From assembly GCF_000184705.1 (NCBI RefSeq), contig NC_014831.1:2356001-2420000 (forward strand): a stretch of DNA of 64,000 nucleotides. Reading direction: 5' to 3'. Positions 11,632 through 19,928 of the stretch are shown here, piece by piece. This DNA is from Thermaerobacter marianensis DSM 12885. GTDB taxonomy: Bacteria; Bacillota; Sulfobacillia; Thermaerobacterales; Thermaerobacteraceae. The translations under genes were made by a program, and so were the position numbers. The notes beneath the pieces are model-generated. The model was not told the origin of the DNA. It saw only the letters and a program-made list of their open reading frames with translations, and did no database searches. Position 1 is the stretch's first letter; the number at the start of each line of letters is the position of its first letter.

Positions 11632-11937
11632 TCAGAACCCCAGCAGCATCCGTGCCCGCTCGGACATCATGTCGGGCCGCCACGGCGGATTCCACACCAG
11701 GCGCACCCGAGCCTCCTTGACGCCGTCCAGCCGCTCGATGGCCTGCTTCGCCTGGCTGACGATCTGGTCGCCCAGCGGGCAGCCGAGCGCCGTCAGCGTC
11801 ATGTCGACCTCCACGACGCCCTCCTCGTCGACCTCGCAGCGGTAGACCAGGCCCAGGTCCACCACGTTCAGGCCGATCTCCGGGTCGATCACGTCGGTCA
11901 GGGCTTCGCGCACCTGCTCCTCGGTGACCTTGGCCAT
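11632..11937 (-). CDS. MIP18/SufT-like (DUF59) iron-sulfur maturation protein
   Basis: 101 residues. VREALTDVIDPEIGLNVVDLGLVY and the LTALGCPLGDQIV Cys motif are typical of the DUF59/MIP18 family, which works in Fe-S cluster assembly. The C-terminal VRLVWNPPWRPDMMSE is the usual family ending. ATG 11937 follows GGGAGGTGA at 4 nt. Probably cotranscribed with the thioesterase downstream. Confidence 0.88.
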   Translation of the reverse strand: MAKVTEEQVREALTDVIDPEIGLNVVDLGLVYRCEVDEEGVVEVDMTLTALGCPLGDQIVSQAKQAIERLDGVKEARVRLVWNPPWRPDMMSERARMLLGF

Positions 11938-12285
11938 GCTGTCACCTCCCGAGCCGGCCCGCCGGAGCGTGCCGGCCGCGGCCCCTGGCCTGAGGGTTGG
12001 GACGACTCGCGCCGCCGGGCGACCTGCCGGTCGCCATCCCCTGACCCCGGAGACGCCCCCGCGGCCGCCACCCGCCGGCTGCCGGCTCATCCATAAGGAT
12101 AACTCAACGGCCCATGCGATCGTGTATCCTAGGGGCAGGCCGGGCTCGGCGCGATGCGGGCGCGGGTGTGCCGGCAGCATCCGCCGTGCAGCGCCCGCGG
12201 CGTTCCGCGTCCGATCTCGTCCCATGCATCCATACCCGCGGCCGGCCGGTGCTGCGTCCCGCAAGCCCTCGGCCGGCAGGAGGCG
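11938..12285. other. Divergent promoter region, 348 bp
   Basis: Separates the DUF59 gene (leftward) from transketolase (rightward). A relatively AT-rich patch at about 12088-12130 is the only likely promoter zone. I could not assign -35 and -10 boxes securely. No gene seen. Confidence 0.35.
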
Positions 12286-13164
12286 ATGGTCGTGCCCACC
12301 CCGACGGTTCCGGCGGCGACGCTGGCGTCTCTGGAAGAACGGGCCCGCCAACTGCGCCGCCATGTGATCCGCATGATCGCCGCGGCGGGTTCGGGCCACC
12401 CGGGCGGCTCCCTGTCCGCGGCGGAGATCGTCACCGCCCTCTACTTCCACGTGATGCGCCACGACCCGGCCCGCCCCCATTGGGCGGACCGCGACCGGTT
12501 CGTCCTGAGCAAGGGACACGGCGTGCCCATCGTGTACGCCGCCCTGGCGGAGGCGGGTTACTTCCCCACAGGGTGGCTCGAGACCCTTCGCAAGCTGGGC
12601 AGCCCGTTGCAGGGGCACCCGTCGCGGCGCGACTGCCCGGGCATCGAGGCGTCCACCGGCTCCCTGGGCCAGGGCCTCTCCATCGCCGCCGGCATGGCCC
12701 TGGCGGGCAAGCTGGACGGCAAGGACTACCGCGTCTTCGTCCTGCTGGGCGACGGCGAGATCCAGGAGGGCCAGATCTGGGAGGCGGCCATGTTCGCCGG
12801 CCATCACCGGCTGGACAACCTGATCGCCATCCTGGACTACAACCGCTACCAGCTGGACGACGCGGTGGAGGCCATCGTGTCCCTGGAGCCGGTGGCCGAC
12901 AAGTGGCGCGCCTTCGGCTGGGACGTGGAGGAGATCGACGGCCACGACCTGGCCCAGGTGGTGCCGGCCCTGGAGCGGGCGCGCGCCGGCACCGGCCGCC
13001 CGGTGATGATCATTGCCCACACCGTCAAGGGCAAGGGCGTCTCCTTCATGGAGAACAACAACGAGTTCCACGGCCGGGCGCCGACGCCCGAGGAAACGGA
13101 GAAGGCGCTGGCGGAGCTGGCCGTCGAGGCGCCGTCGAGCGCAGCGGGCGCCGCCGGCGAGTAG
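12286..13164 (+). CDS. Transketolase, N-terminal (TPP-binding) subunit
   Basis: Split transketolase subunit of about 292 residues. It shows GSGHPGGSLSAAEIV, FVLSKGHGVPIVYA and the thiamine diphosphate motif LGDGEIQEGQIWEA ending with the DYNRYQ asparagine. With the next gene it makes the enzyme that moves two-carbon ketol units in the pentose phosphate pathway. ATG 12286 is only 2 nt from AGGAGG; GTG 12292, two codons later, has 8-nt spacing and may be the true start. Confidence 0.9.
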   Translation: MVVPTPTVPAATLASLEERARQLRRHVIRMIAAAGSGHPGGSLSAAEIVTALYFHVMRHDPARPHWADRDRFVLSKGHGVPIVYAALAEAGYFPTGWLETLRKLGSPLQGHPSRRDCPGIEASTGSLGQGLSIAAGMALAGKLDGKDYRVFVLLGDGEIQEGQIWEAAMFAGHHRLDNLIAILDYNRYQLDDAVEAIVSLEPVADKWRAFGWDVEEIDGHDLAQVVPALERARAGTGRPVMIIAHTVKGKGVSFMENNNEFHGRAPTPEETEKALAELAVEAPSSAAGAAGE

Positions 13165-13267
13165 GGACGGACGGCCATCCCGGGACGCGCCGGGACGGGC
13201 GGCACGGGACGGGCCGTCCGCGAGAGCACGACCCGGCCACGAGGGTCATGGACTAGGAGGGTCATGG

Positions 13268-14251
13268 ATGTTCGGCCGACCCACGGGGAAACCCACCCGG
13301 CAGGCCTTCGGCGAAGCGCTGGTGGAACTGGGCCGTCGGCGCCCCGAGCTGGTGGTCCTGGACGGCGACCTCTCCAAGTCGACGTACACCAAGTCCTTCG
13401 CCCAGGAATTCCCCGACCGGTTCTTCAACGTGGGCATCGCCGAGGCGAACATGGTCGGGCTGGCGGCGGGGCTGGCGTCCTGCGGCAAGCTCCCCGTCTG
13501 CGCCAGCTTTGCCGCCTTTCTGATGTGCAAGGCCTTCGACCAGATGCGCATCGGCGTCAACTACGCAGGGCTCAACGTCAAGTTCGTGGGCAGCCACGGC
13601 GGCATCAGCATCGGCGAGGACGGCGTTTCCCAGATGTCCGTGGAGGACGTGGCCCTGGCCCAGGCGCTGCCCGGCTTCGTCGTCCTGGTTCCCGCGGACG
13701 AGCACGCGACCCGCAAGGTGGTGGCAGCGGCCCTCGACCACCCGGGGCCGGCGTACATCCGGGTGGGGCGGCCCAAGGCCCCCCTCGTCTACGATGCGCG
13801 GCCCTTCGACTTCGCCATCGGCAAGGCGGTGACGGTGCGGGAGGGGCGCGACCTGACCATCGCCGCCAACGGGCTGATGGTGGCGGCGGCCCTGGCGGCG
13901 GCGGATCAGCTGGCGGCGGAGGGCATCGAGGCACGGGTCCTGGATTTCGCCTGCGTCAAGCCCCTGGACCGGGACGCGGTGCAGGCGGCCGCCGAGGAGA
14001 CCGGGGCTCTGGTGGTCGCCGAGGAGCACCTCAAGGCCGGGGGTCTCGGCAGCGCCATCGCCATGGCCCTGGCCGAGACGGTGCCGGTGCCGGCGGAGTT
14101 CGTCGCCATCCAGGACACCTACGCCGAATCGGGCGAGCCGGAGCAACTCCTGCGCAAGTACGGCCTCAGCCCCGAGGCCATCGTCGCGGCGGCCCGGCGG
14201 GTGCTGGAACGGAAGACGGCGGGCGCGGCCCGCGTTGCGTCCCGCGGGTGA
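13268..14251 (+). CDS. Transketolase, C-terminal subunit
   Basis: 327 residues. TRQAFGEALVEL, VVLDGDLSKSTYTKSF and NVGIAEANMVGLAAGLA (the conserved Glu that activates TPP) define the pyrimidine-binding domain; LKAGGLGSAIA belongs to the C-terminal domain. ATG 13268 has AGGAGG 7 nt upstream; ATG 13264 is out of frame. It lies 103 nt after the N-terminal subunit on the same strand, the usual split tkt arrangement of Firmicutes and archaea. Confidence 0.9.
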   Translation: MFGRPTGKPTRQAFGEALVELGRRRPELVVLDGDLSKSTYTKSFAQEFPDRFFNVGIAEANMVGLAAGLASCGKLPVCASFAAFLMCKAFDQMRIGVNYAGLNVKFVGSHGGISIGEDGVSQMSVEDVALAQALPGFVVLVPADEHATRKVVAAALDHPGPAYIRVGRPKAPLVYDARPFDFAIGKAVTVREGRDLTIAANGLMVAAALAAADQLAAEGIEARVLDFACVKPLDRDAVQAAAEETGALVVAEEHLKAGGLGSAIAMALAETVPVPAEFVAIQDTYAESGEPEQLLRKYGLSPEAIVAAARRVLERKTAGAARVASRG

Positions 14252-14383
14252 CGGGCCCTGCACCGGCCCGGGGTACGCGGCGGGCCGGGAGGCTGCAGCC
14301 GAGGGGGCCGTCGCGGCGCGGAGCCGTTCAGCCGGGGGCTTTGCAACCGGCGAAGGCCGGCGGGAAGCCGGCCCCGACGTGGC

Positions 14384-14992
14384 TCAACGTCCGGTGGAAG
14401 CAGGCCCCAGGACCTCCCGGGCCAAGGCGTCGTCACCCTCCAGCGTGATGGTGGCGCCCCAGTAATTGCGGCTACCGCCGGGTACGGTGGCGTGGTTGAA
14501 CACGAAGTAGTCCAGGTCGTGGATGATCCGGTGGGCCACGCGGATCCGCTCCGGGTCACGCTGGGCGTAGCCCTCGTCCAGCGCCTTGACGAAGGCTTCC
14601 AGGTCCTGGCCGACGGTTTCCGGTTCGAGGCGCGGCGCCACCTGGCGGAGAAACTGCAGGGTGGCGCCTTCCAGGACCTCTCGGACGTCGTCCCACGCCG
14701 GGTTCCGGGGGTCGCGCAGCCGGGACAGGTTGGCCCACCCGGCAATATCGTTCATCCGCTCGTGGACGGCCCGCACGTCGTTCTGGGCCCGGTCCAGTTC
14801 CTCGGGGGTGGCCGCGGCCAGGCTGCGGGTGACCGCCTCCACCCGCTCCGAGTCAGGCTCCCGGGGACCTCTCAGGTTGTCCATCACCTGTTGCCACCGC
14901 TGGACGCCGCCCGGCGTGAAGAACCAGGCCACCGCGCCCCCCACCACCACGGCCGCCAGGCCGGCCACCGCCCAGCGCCACCCACGCCCCAC
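14384..14992 (-). CDS. Conserved-looking membrane-anchored protein, unknown function
   Basis: 202 residues: one N-terminal hydrophobic anchor (WAVAGLAAVVVGGAVAWFF), then a soluble, helix-rich acidic part with repeated Asp/Glu/Arg (NDVRAVHERMND, RVAHRIIHDLDYFVFN). No Cys pair or catalytic motif that I recognise. The start GTG 14992 is preceded by a purine-rich GGAAGGAGGGGGAGG stretch. Probably exported and membrane-bound; unrelated in strand to its transketolase neighbour. Confidence 0.6.
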   Translation of the reverse strand: MGRGWRWAVAGLAAVVVGGAVAWFFTPGGVQRWQQVMDNLRGPREPDSERVEAVTRSLAAATPEELDRAQNDVRAVHERMNDIAGWANLSRLRDPRNPAWDDVREVLEGATLQFLRQVAPRLEPETVGQDLEAFVKALDEGYAQRDPERIRVAHRIIHDLDYFVFNHATVPGGSRNYWGATITLEGDDALAREVLGPASTGR

Positions 14993-15212
14993 CCTCCCCC
15001 TCCTTCCGGGCAGGAACGGATTTCCATTCCCATGTTACACGGAAGTTCACCCGCATGAAACCCCTGGCAATCCGCGGCCGGTCCGCAGCGGACCCCGCGT
15101 GCACCGCGTTCCTGGTCCTGCCCATCGGGGGCAACGGGCGGGTGCCGGGCGATGGCAAGGAGCCGGCCGGGAACCGCGCGTTCCTCTCCGGGCGGATCGC
15201 ACCCGGACCGGC

Positions 15213-16385
15213 CTAGTCGATCGGGAAGGCCACGGTGGCGGTCCTCGGGCCCTCGCGCAGGGCGGCCGTGATCACCCGCACGTTGTGGCGCATCATGCCC
15301 ACGTACGTCTCCGCGCCGCTACCCGGCGGGCCGACGGAATCGGCGTACAGGCGGCCGCCGATGGGCACGCCCGCCTGGGCGGCCAGTTCTTCCATCAGCT
15401 TGGGGTTGATGGTGGACTCCACGAAGGCCGGGACGCCGTACCGCCGCAGGCGATCCATCAGCCGGGCCAGGTCTGCCGCCGCCGGTTCCTCCTCGGTGCT
15501 GATGCCCCAGATGGTGTCGACCACCCGCAGGCCGTACCGGCGGCCGAAGTAGCGATAGGCGTCGTGGGTGGTCACCAGCAGGCGCCGGTCGGGCGGCACG
15601 GCCTGCACCTGCCGGGCGATCCAGGCATCCAGCGACGCGAGCTGGGCACGGAGCTGCTCCGCCCGCTGGCGGTAGAACCCGGCCCCCGCCGGGTCGATGC
15701 CGCTGAGGGCGTCCCGGATCACGTCCACGTAGCCTGTGACCAGCGCCGGGTCCATCCAGAGGTGGGGGTCGGTGCGGGCGGGGTCGCCCGGCCACGGCAG
15801 GGGCGCGCCGCCGGGCAAGGACGCGGCCGGCAAGGACTCGGCCACCCGCACGACCATGGGCCCCGCGCCCACGGGCCGCCCCGCGGCCCCGCCGCCCGCC
15901 GGCGAGACCGGTCCCCCGACCGCGGCGGGCGGGCCCGGAGTGGCCCGGCGGCCCGCCCCGGCGGGCTCCACCGGCAGGCCGCCCAGCAGCCGCTCCGCCC
16001 AGAGGTCGAGCCCGTAGCCGTTGAGGAGCACCAGCCGCGCCCGGCTCAGGGCCAGGGCATCCCGGGGCACCGGCTCGTAGCTGTGGGGATCCTGGCCGGG
16101 GGCCAGCAAGCTGTAAACCCGCACCCTCTCCCCGCCGATCTGCGCGGCCAGGTCGGCCAGGATCGTGGTGCTGGCCACCACCAGGGGCCGCGGGTCGCCC
16201 GCGCCGGCCACCTTGGCCCACCAGGCCTGTCCGGCGGCCAGCACCCCGCCCAGGCTCAGCCCCACCATCAGCGCGACGACCACCACCGCGGCCGGGACGC
16301 GGCGGAGGAGGCCAACCCGGTGGCTGTCGAGGCGGCGCGCCCGAGCAGCCGGCGGACGGGGACCAACCGCTGCACCAGGTCTCAC
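15213..16385 (-). CDS. Metal ABC transporter substrate-binding protein (ZnuA/TroA type)
   Basis: 390 residues. After an N-terminal hydrophobic segment (about 28-50), VVASTTILADLAAQIGG opens the cluster A-I fold. Likely metal ligands are the His of GQDPHSYEP, of TDPHLWMDP and of TTHDAYRYF, and the Asp of LYADSVG, the TroA/ZnuA pattern for Zn or Mn. No lipobox Cys is visible, so it is probably anchored by the N-terminal segment. The usual His-rich loop is replaced by a Gly/Pro/Ala-rich stretch. GTG 16385 overlaps the permease stop as GTGA. Last gene of the operon. Confidence 0.85.
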   Translation of the reverse strand: MRPGAAVGPRPPAARARRLDSHRVGLLRRVPAAVVVVALMVGLSLGGVLAAGQAWWAKVAGAGDPRPLVVASTTILADLAAQIGGERVRVYSLLAPGQDPHSYEPVPRDALALSRARLVLLNGYGLDLWAERLLGGLPVEPAGAGRRATPGPPAAVGGPVSPAGGGAAGRPVGAGPMVVRVAESLPAASLPGGAPLPWPGDPARTDPHLWMDPALVTGYVDVIRDALSGIDPAGAGFYRQRAEQLRAQLASLDAWIARQVQAVPPDRRLLVTTHDAYRYFGRRYGLRVVDTIWGISTEEEPAAADLARLMDRLRRYGVPAFVESTINPKLMEELAAQAGVPIGGRLYADSVGPPGSGAETYVGMMRHNVRVITAALREGPRTATVAFPID

Positions 16386-18301
16386 GGCGCCTCCCCCCGG
16401 TTCGCAGCCCGGGCCGCCGGGCCGCCGGGTGGATCATCGCCGGGACGGGCCGCGGCCGTGGCCCGTCCGTCGTCCGGACGTTTCCTTCCCGGAGGGGGCT
16501 GGTCGCCGGCGGACTCCCCCTCGACCCGTACTCGCACGGCGGCGGCCGCCCTGGCGTCGAGCCATGCGGTGACGCCGGCGCCGCCCTCCGCACTCACTTC
16601 CGGCCCCCCGCCTGCGCCCGCGGGCTCGACCACCCGCACCTGCAACCGGCCCGCCGCCCGTTCCACCACCTCGACCCGCGCCCGGGGCACCAGCCCGGCC
16701 CGCCGCAGCCGGGCCAGCAGCACCGCGTCCTCGTCGTCCACCTGCACCACCGTGGCCGCCCGGCCCGGGGGCAGTTGATCCAGCGGCACCGCCGGCGGAC
16801 CGGGACGGCCCGGCACCTCACCCGCCGGCGTGGGAATGGGTGCGCCGTGGGGGTCGTGGGAGGGATGGCCCAGGACCTCGGCCATCTCCTCGGCCAGGTG
16901 GGGCGGGGTGGCGTGCTCCAGCTCGTGGGCCACCTGGTGGACGTCTTCCCAGGCCATGCCCGCCACGTCCGTCAGATACCGCTCCCACAGGCGGTGGGTG
17001 CGGATGAGCCGGCGCGCCTCCCGCACGCCGGCCGGCGTCAGGCGGACGCCGCCGCTTCCTCCCGCCAGCCCGGAACCGCCCGCCCAACGGGGACTGCCCG
17101 GCCTCCGCAACACGGCCCCGCGGCCGGCCGCCGGCGCGCGGCCGCGGCCGGGTTCTTCCCCCTCCCCGGCGGGGGACGGCGGCGCCGCCGGCCCACCCAG
17201 GCCACCCGGGACACCCGGGCTCCATACCGCCAGCCCCCGCGCCACCAGCTGCGCCACGGCCCCTTGCACCTGGCGCCGCGGCAGCCCGGTCCAGCCCGCC
17301 AGCACGTCGAGGGGAACCGTCGCGGGCCCGTCCGTCGGTGCCAGGGCGGCGCCCGCGCCTTCGCCGCCGGCCTCGCGACCCTCCTCGACGCCCAGCTCAT
17401 GCAGCGCCTTGAGGACGTCTTCCGCCGCCACCGCCCGGGCCACCCGGCGCCGCTCCAGAGCGCGCGCCAGCAGCCCTTGCTCGGGCGCCAGCACCAAGGC
17501 CATGACGAAGCCCGCCATGGCCACCAGCACCATGGCCGGCCCCGACGCCACGTTGAGGTAGAAGGACAGGTACAGGCCCGTCACGGCGGCCACGATGCCC
17601 AGCCCCACCGCCAGCAGGATCATGGCGGGGAAGCGGCGGGTCAGCAGGTAGGCGGTGGCGGGCGGGGTGACCAGCATGGCCAGGGCCAGCACCACGCCCA
17701 CGGCCTGCAGCGCCGCCACCAGCGTAGCCGAGACCAGCAGCATCATCAGGTAGTGGAGGGCGCGGGTGGGCAGCCCCGCCACTTCGGCGGTCAGGGGATC
17801 GAACGCCCACAGCTGCAGCTCCTTGAACAACAGCAGGACGAACCCGGCCACCGCCGCCGCCACCACGGCCATCAGCACCAGGTCCGCCCGGGCGACGCCC
17901 AGCACGTTACCGAAGAGGATGTGGAAGACGTCCACGCTGCTGCGGGCGCGGCTCAGGATGGCCAGTCCCGCCGCGAAGGCACCCAGGAAGAGCAACCCCG
18001 TGGCCGCGTCGGATTTGAGGCGGGTGTTGCGCTCGACGAAGCCGATGCCCGCGGCGGTCAGCAGGGCAGTGGCCAGGGCGCCGGTGAAGTAGGGCCAGCC
18101 GAAGAGGTAGGCGATGGCGACGCCGGGCAGCACGGCGTGGGAGATGGCATCGCCCAGCAGGGACCAGCGGCGCACCAGCAGGAAGCTGCCGGTGACCGCG
18201 CCGGCCACCGCCACCAGCACCCCCGCCAGCAGGGCACGGACCATGAAGGGGTAGTGCAAAGGTTCGACCAGGACGGCCAGCCAGCCCGCTTCCCCCGTCA
18301 C
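16382..18301 (-). CDS. Metal ABC permease fused to DtxR-like regulator and FeoA-like domain
   Basis: 639 residues, more than twice a normal ABC-3 permease. Residues 1-275 form an eight-or-so-helix permease (GDAISHAVLPGVAIAYLFG, LKSDAATGLLFLGAFA). A winged-helix-like segment follows near 320-360. At about 430-495 comes RLIRTHRLWERYL then HELEHATPPHLAEEM, the dimerisation and metal-site signature of DtxR/MntR repressors, and at about 507-580 a FeoA/SH3-like part. The arrangement suggests a transporter that senses its metal on the cytoplasmic side, or a membrane-tethered regulator. Overlaps ATPase and binding-protein genes by GTGA. Fusions of this kind occur in some Firmicutes; function here is inference. 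Confidence 0.85.
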   Translation of the reverse strand: MTGEAGWLAVLVEPLHYPFMVRALLAGVLVAVAGAVTGSFLLVRRWSLLGDAISHAVLPGVAIAYLFGWPYFTGALATALLTAAGIGFVERNTRLKSDAATGLLFLGAFAAGLAILSRARSSVDVFHILFGNVLGVARADLVLMAVVAAAVAGFVLLLFKELQLWAFDPLTAEVAGLPTRALHYLMMLLVSATLVAALQAVGVVLALAMLVTPPATAYLLTRRFPAMILLAVGLGIVAAVTGLYLSFYLNVASGPAMVLVAMAGFVMALVLAPEQGLLARALERRRVARAVAAEDVLKALHELGVEEGREAGGEGAGAALAPTDGPATVPLDVLAGWTGLPRRQVQGAVAQLVARGLAVWSPGVPGGLGGPAAPPSPAGEGEEPGRGRAPAAGRGAVLRRPGSPRWAGGSGLAGGSGGVRLTPAGVREARRLIRTHRLWERYLTDVAGMAWEDVHQVAHELEHATPPHLAEEMAEVLGHPSHDPHGAPIPTPAGEVPGRPGPPAVPLDQLPPGRAATVVQVDDEDAVLLARLRRAGLVPRARVEVVERAAGRLQVRVVEPAGAGGGPEVSAEGGAGVTAWLDARAAAAVRVRVEGESAGDQPPPGRKRPDDGRATAAARPGDDPPGGPAARAANRGEAP

Positions 18302-19170
18302 GGCCGCATCCCCCCCGGTACCGGCCGGGCGACCCGGTCGAGGTAGGTCAAGCGGCCGCCGTAGGTCTCGCGCAGCCGCTCGGGCGTCATCACCTGGGCG
18401 GGCGGCCCGAAGGCGACGACCCGCCCGTTGATCAGGGCGACCCGGTCGTAGTGGCCGATGCCGCCCAGGTCGTGGTCCACCACCAGGATCGTCTTGCCGG
18501 CGTCCCGCAGCCGGGCCAGCAGGTGCCGCACCATCTCCTGGGTGGCGGCGTCCACCCCGGCGTAGGGTTCGTCCAGGAGAATCAGGTCGGCGTCCTGGGC
18601 CAGGGCCCGGGCGATGAAGACCCGCTGCTGCTGCCCGCCGGACAGGGCGGCCAGGGGCCGGCGGGCGTAGGCCGCCATGCCGACCTCCTCAAGGGCCTCG
18701 GCGACCCGCCGGCGGTCGGCGGGACCGGGGCCGCGCAGCCACCCCAGGCGCGGCACCCGGCCCATCATCACCACGTCGGCCACGGTGGCGGGGAAGTCCC
18801 AGTCGATCAGCTCGCGCTGGGGCACGTAGGCGATGCGCCGCCGCTGGGCCGCCACGGGCTCGCCGAAGATCCGCACCGACCCCGCGGCGGGCCGCACCAG
18901 CCCCAGGATCGCCTTGAAGAGCGTCGACTTTCCGGCCCCGTTGGGCCCCACGAAGGCCACCAGCAGCCCCGGCGGGATCGTCAGGCGGACGCCCCGCAGC
19001 ACCGGCCGGTGGTCGTAGGCGACGTAGAGGTTGCGCAGCTCCACCGCGGGGACCCGTGCCGGCTCGCCCCCGCCCACCGCCGCCGGAACCTCCGGCGCGG
19101 GATCCCGGGCACCGCCCTGGTCGTTCACGGCACTGGCTCCAGGCTGCACCAGGTGACCGCGCTCCGTCAC
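18298..19170 (-). CDS. Metal ABC transporter ATP-binding protein (ZnuC type)
   Basis: 290 residues. Walker A VGPNGAGKST, Q-loop region YVPQRELIDWDFPAT, signature LSGGQQQR and Walker B ADLILLDEPYAGVD are intact, with the YVPQ and DWDFP features of Mn/Zn importers. An unusual Gly/Pro-rich N-terminal extension of about 40 residues precedes the domain. GTG 19170 follows GGAGGG at 7 nt. First gene of a three-gene operon with the permease-regulator fusion and the binding protein. Confidence 0.9.
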   Translation of the reverse strand: MTERGHLVQPGASAVNDQGGARDPAPEVPAAVGGGEPARVPAVELRNLYVAYDHRPVLRGVRLTIPPGLLVAFVGPNGAGKSTLFKAILGLVRPAAGSVRIFGEPVAAQRRRIAYVPQRELIDWDFPATVADVVMMGRVPRLGWLRGPGPADRRRVAEALEEVGMAAYARRPLAALSGGQQQRVFIARALAQDADLILLDEPYAGVDAATQEMVRHLLARLRDAGKTILVVDHDLGGIGHYDRVALINGRVVAFGPPAQVMTPERLRETYGGRLTYLDRVARPVPGGMRP

Positions 19171-19251
19171 GGCGAGTCCCTCCGCCCCGGCCTGCGGCCG
19201 TTACGGCCGAGCCTTCCGAGGGAGGCCCGGCATTGCTCTCCTCTAACATTG

Positions 19252-19265
19252 TTGCACAAATGCAA
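19252..19265. promoter_or_regulatory. Palindrome TTGCA-N4-TGCAA, candidate metal-regulator operator
   Basis: A perfect 5+5 inverted repeat, TTGCACAAATGCAA, sits in a short AT-rich patch (about 19246-19290) 82 nt upstream of the ATPase start, the only such patch in the intergenic region. It is placed where an operator for the metal operon would be. The cognate regulator is unknown; the DtxR-like domain encoded in this operon or a Zur/MntR protein are guesses. Confidence 0.4.
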
Positions 19266-19368
19266 AACTGAGACACAAAGAAATGATGCGACGGTGGCGA
19301 CGCCGGTGAAGACCGGCCGGCGCGAGGGTTGCCCCACGGCAGGCGCGTTGCGGGTCCTCCGGTGCCCC

Positions 19369-19866
19369 TCAAGCCCCGGGCTGCTTCCCCCGGCCGCCGC
19401 CGTACACCCGCCCGTTGCGGCCGGGTTCTTCCAGCGTGGCGGCCCGACCCGGTGGTGCCACGGCGCCCGCCACCCCCGGCTGCGTCTCCGGCGGGCGTGC
19501 CGCCGGCCGCGGCACCTCGATCACCGCGATCTCCATCCACCGGCCGTCCATCCACGTATTGGCATAGATCAGGTCGGGCTGGCCGTCGGCCTCCAGCCGT
19601 GGGTACAGGTGGAACCGCAGGCCGGCCACGTCGGCCACGTTGTAGAAGCCCGAGTAGTACAGGATGTCCAGGACCTGCTCGGCCAGGGCCAGGGCCTCGC
19701 GGCGGTCGGGAGCGACCACCGTGCCGTCTTCGCGCAGGGTGGTCTCGAGAAAGACGCGGGCCAGGTCGTCGAGCACGGCGGGATCGTAGGGATGGTCCCG
19801 CCGGGGCCGCGGGTAGGCCGGGTAGCGCCTCCCGGGAAACTCCTCCTGATCGTGACGGTTTGCCAT
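19369..19866 (-). CDS. Hypothetical protein
   Basis: 165 residues beginning MANRHDQEEFPGRRYPAYP. The middle (DRREALALAEQVLDILYYSG, then LRFHLYPRLEADGQPDLIYA) looks like a folded alpha/beta protein; the last 45 residues are Gly/Pro/Arg-rich. No signal peptide, membrane segment or motif that I recognise. ATG 19866 follows GAGGGG at 8 nt. Codon pattern (GC-rich third positions) supports coding. Confidence 0.6.
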   Translation of the reverse strand: MANRHDQEEFPGRRYPAYPRPRRDHPYDPAVLDDLARVFLETTLREDGTVVAPDRREALALAEQVLDILYYSGFYNVADVAGLRFHLYPRLEADGQPDLIYANTWMDGRWMEIAVIEVPRPAARPPETQPGVAGAVAPPGRAATLEEPGRNGRVYGGGRGKQPGA

Positions 19867-19928
19867 CACGCTCGCCCCTCGTCTCCGGCCCGGCCAGGCC
19901 GCCGGGTCCGGTAACGGCTAGCGATTTA

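Noticed and set aside
12154-12285. N-terminal extension of transketolase from ATG 12154
   Set aside because: The extra 44 residues are low-complexity and outside the family; a ribosome site lies immediately before 12286/12292.
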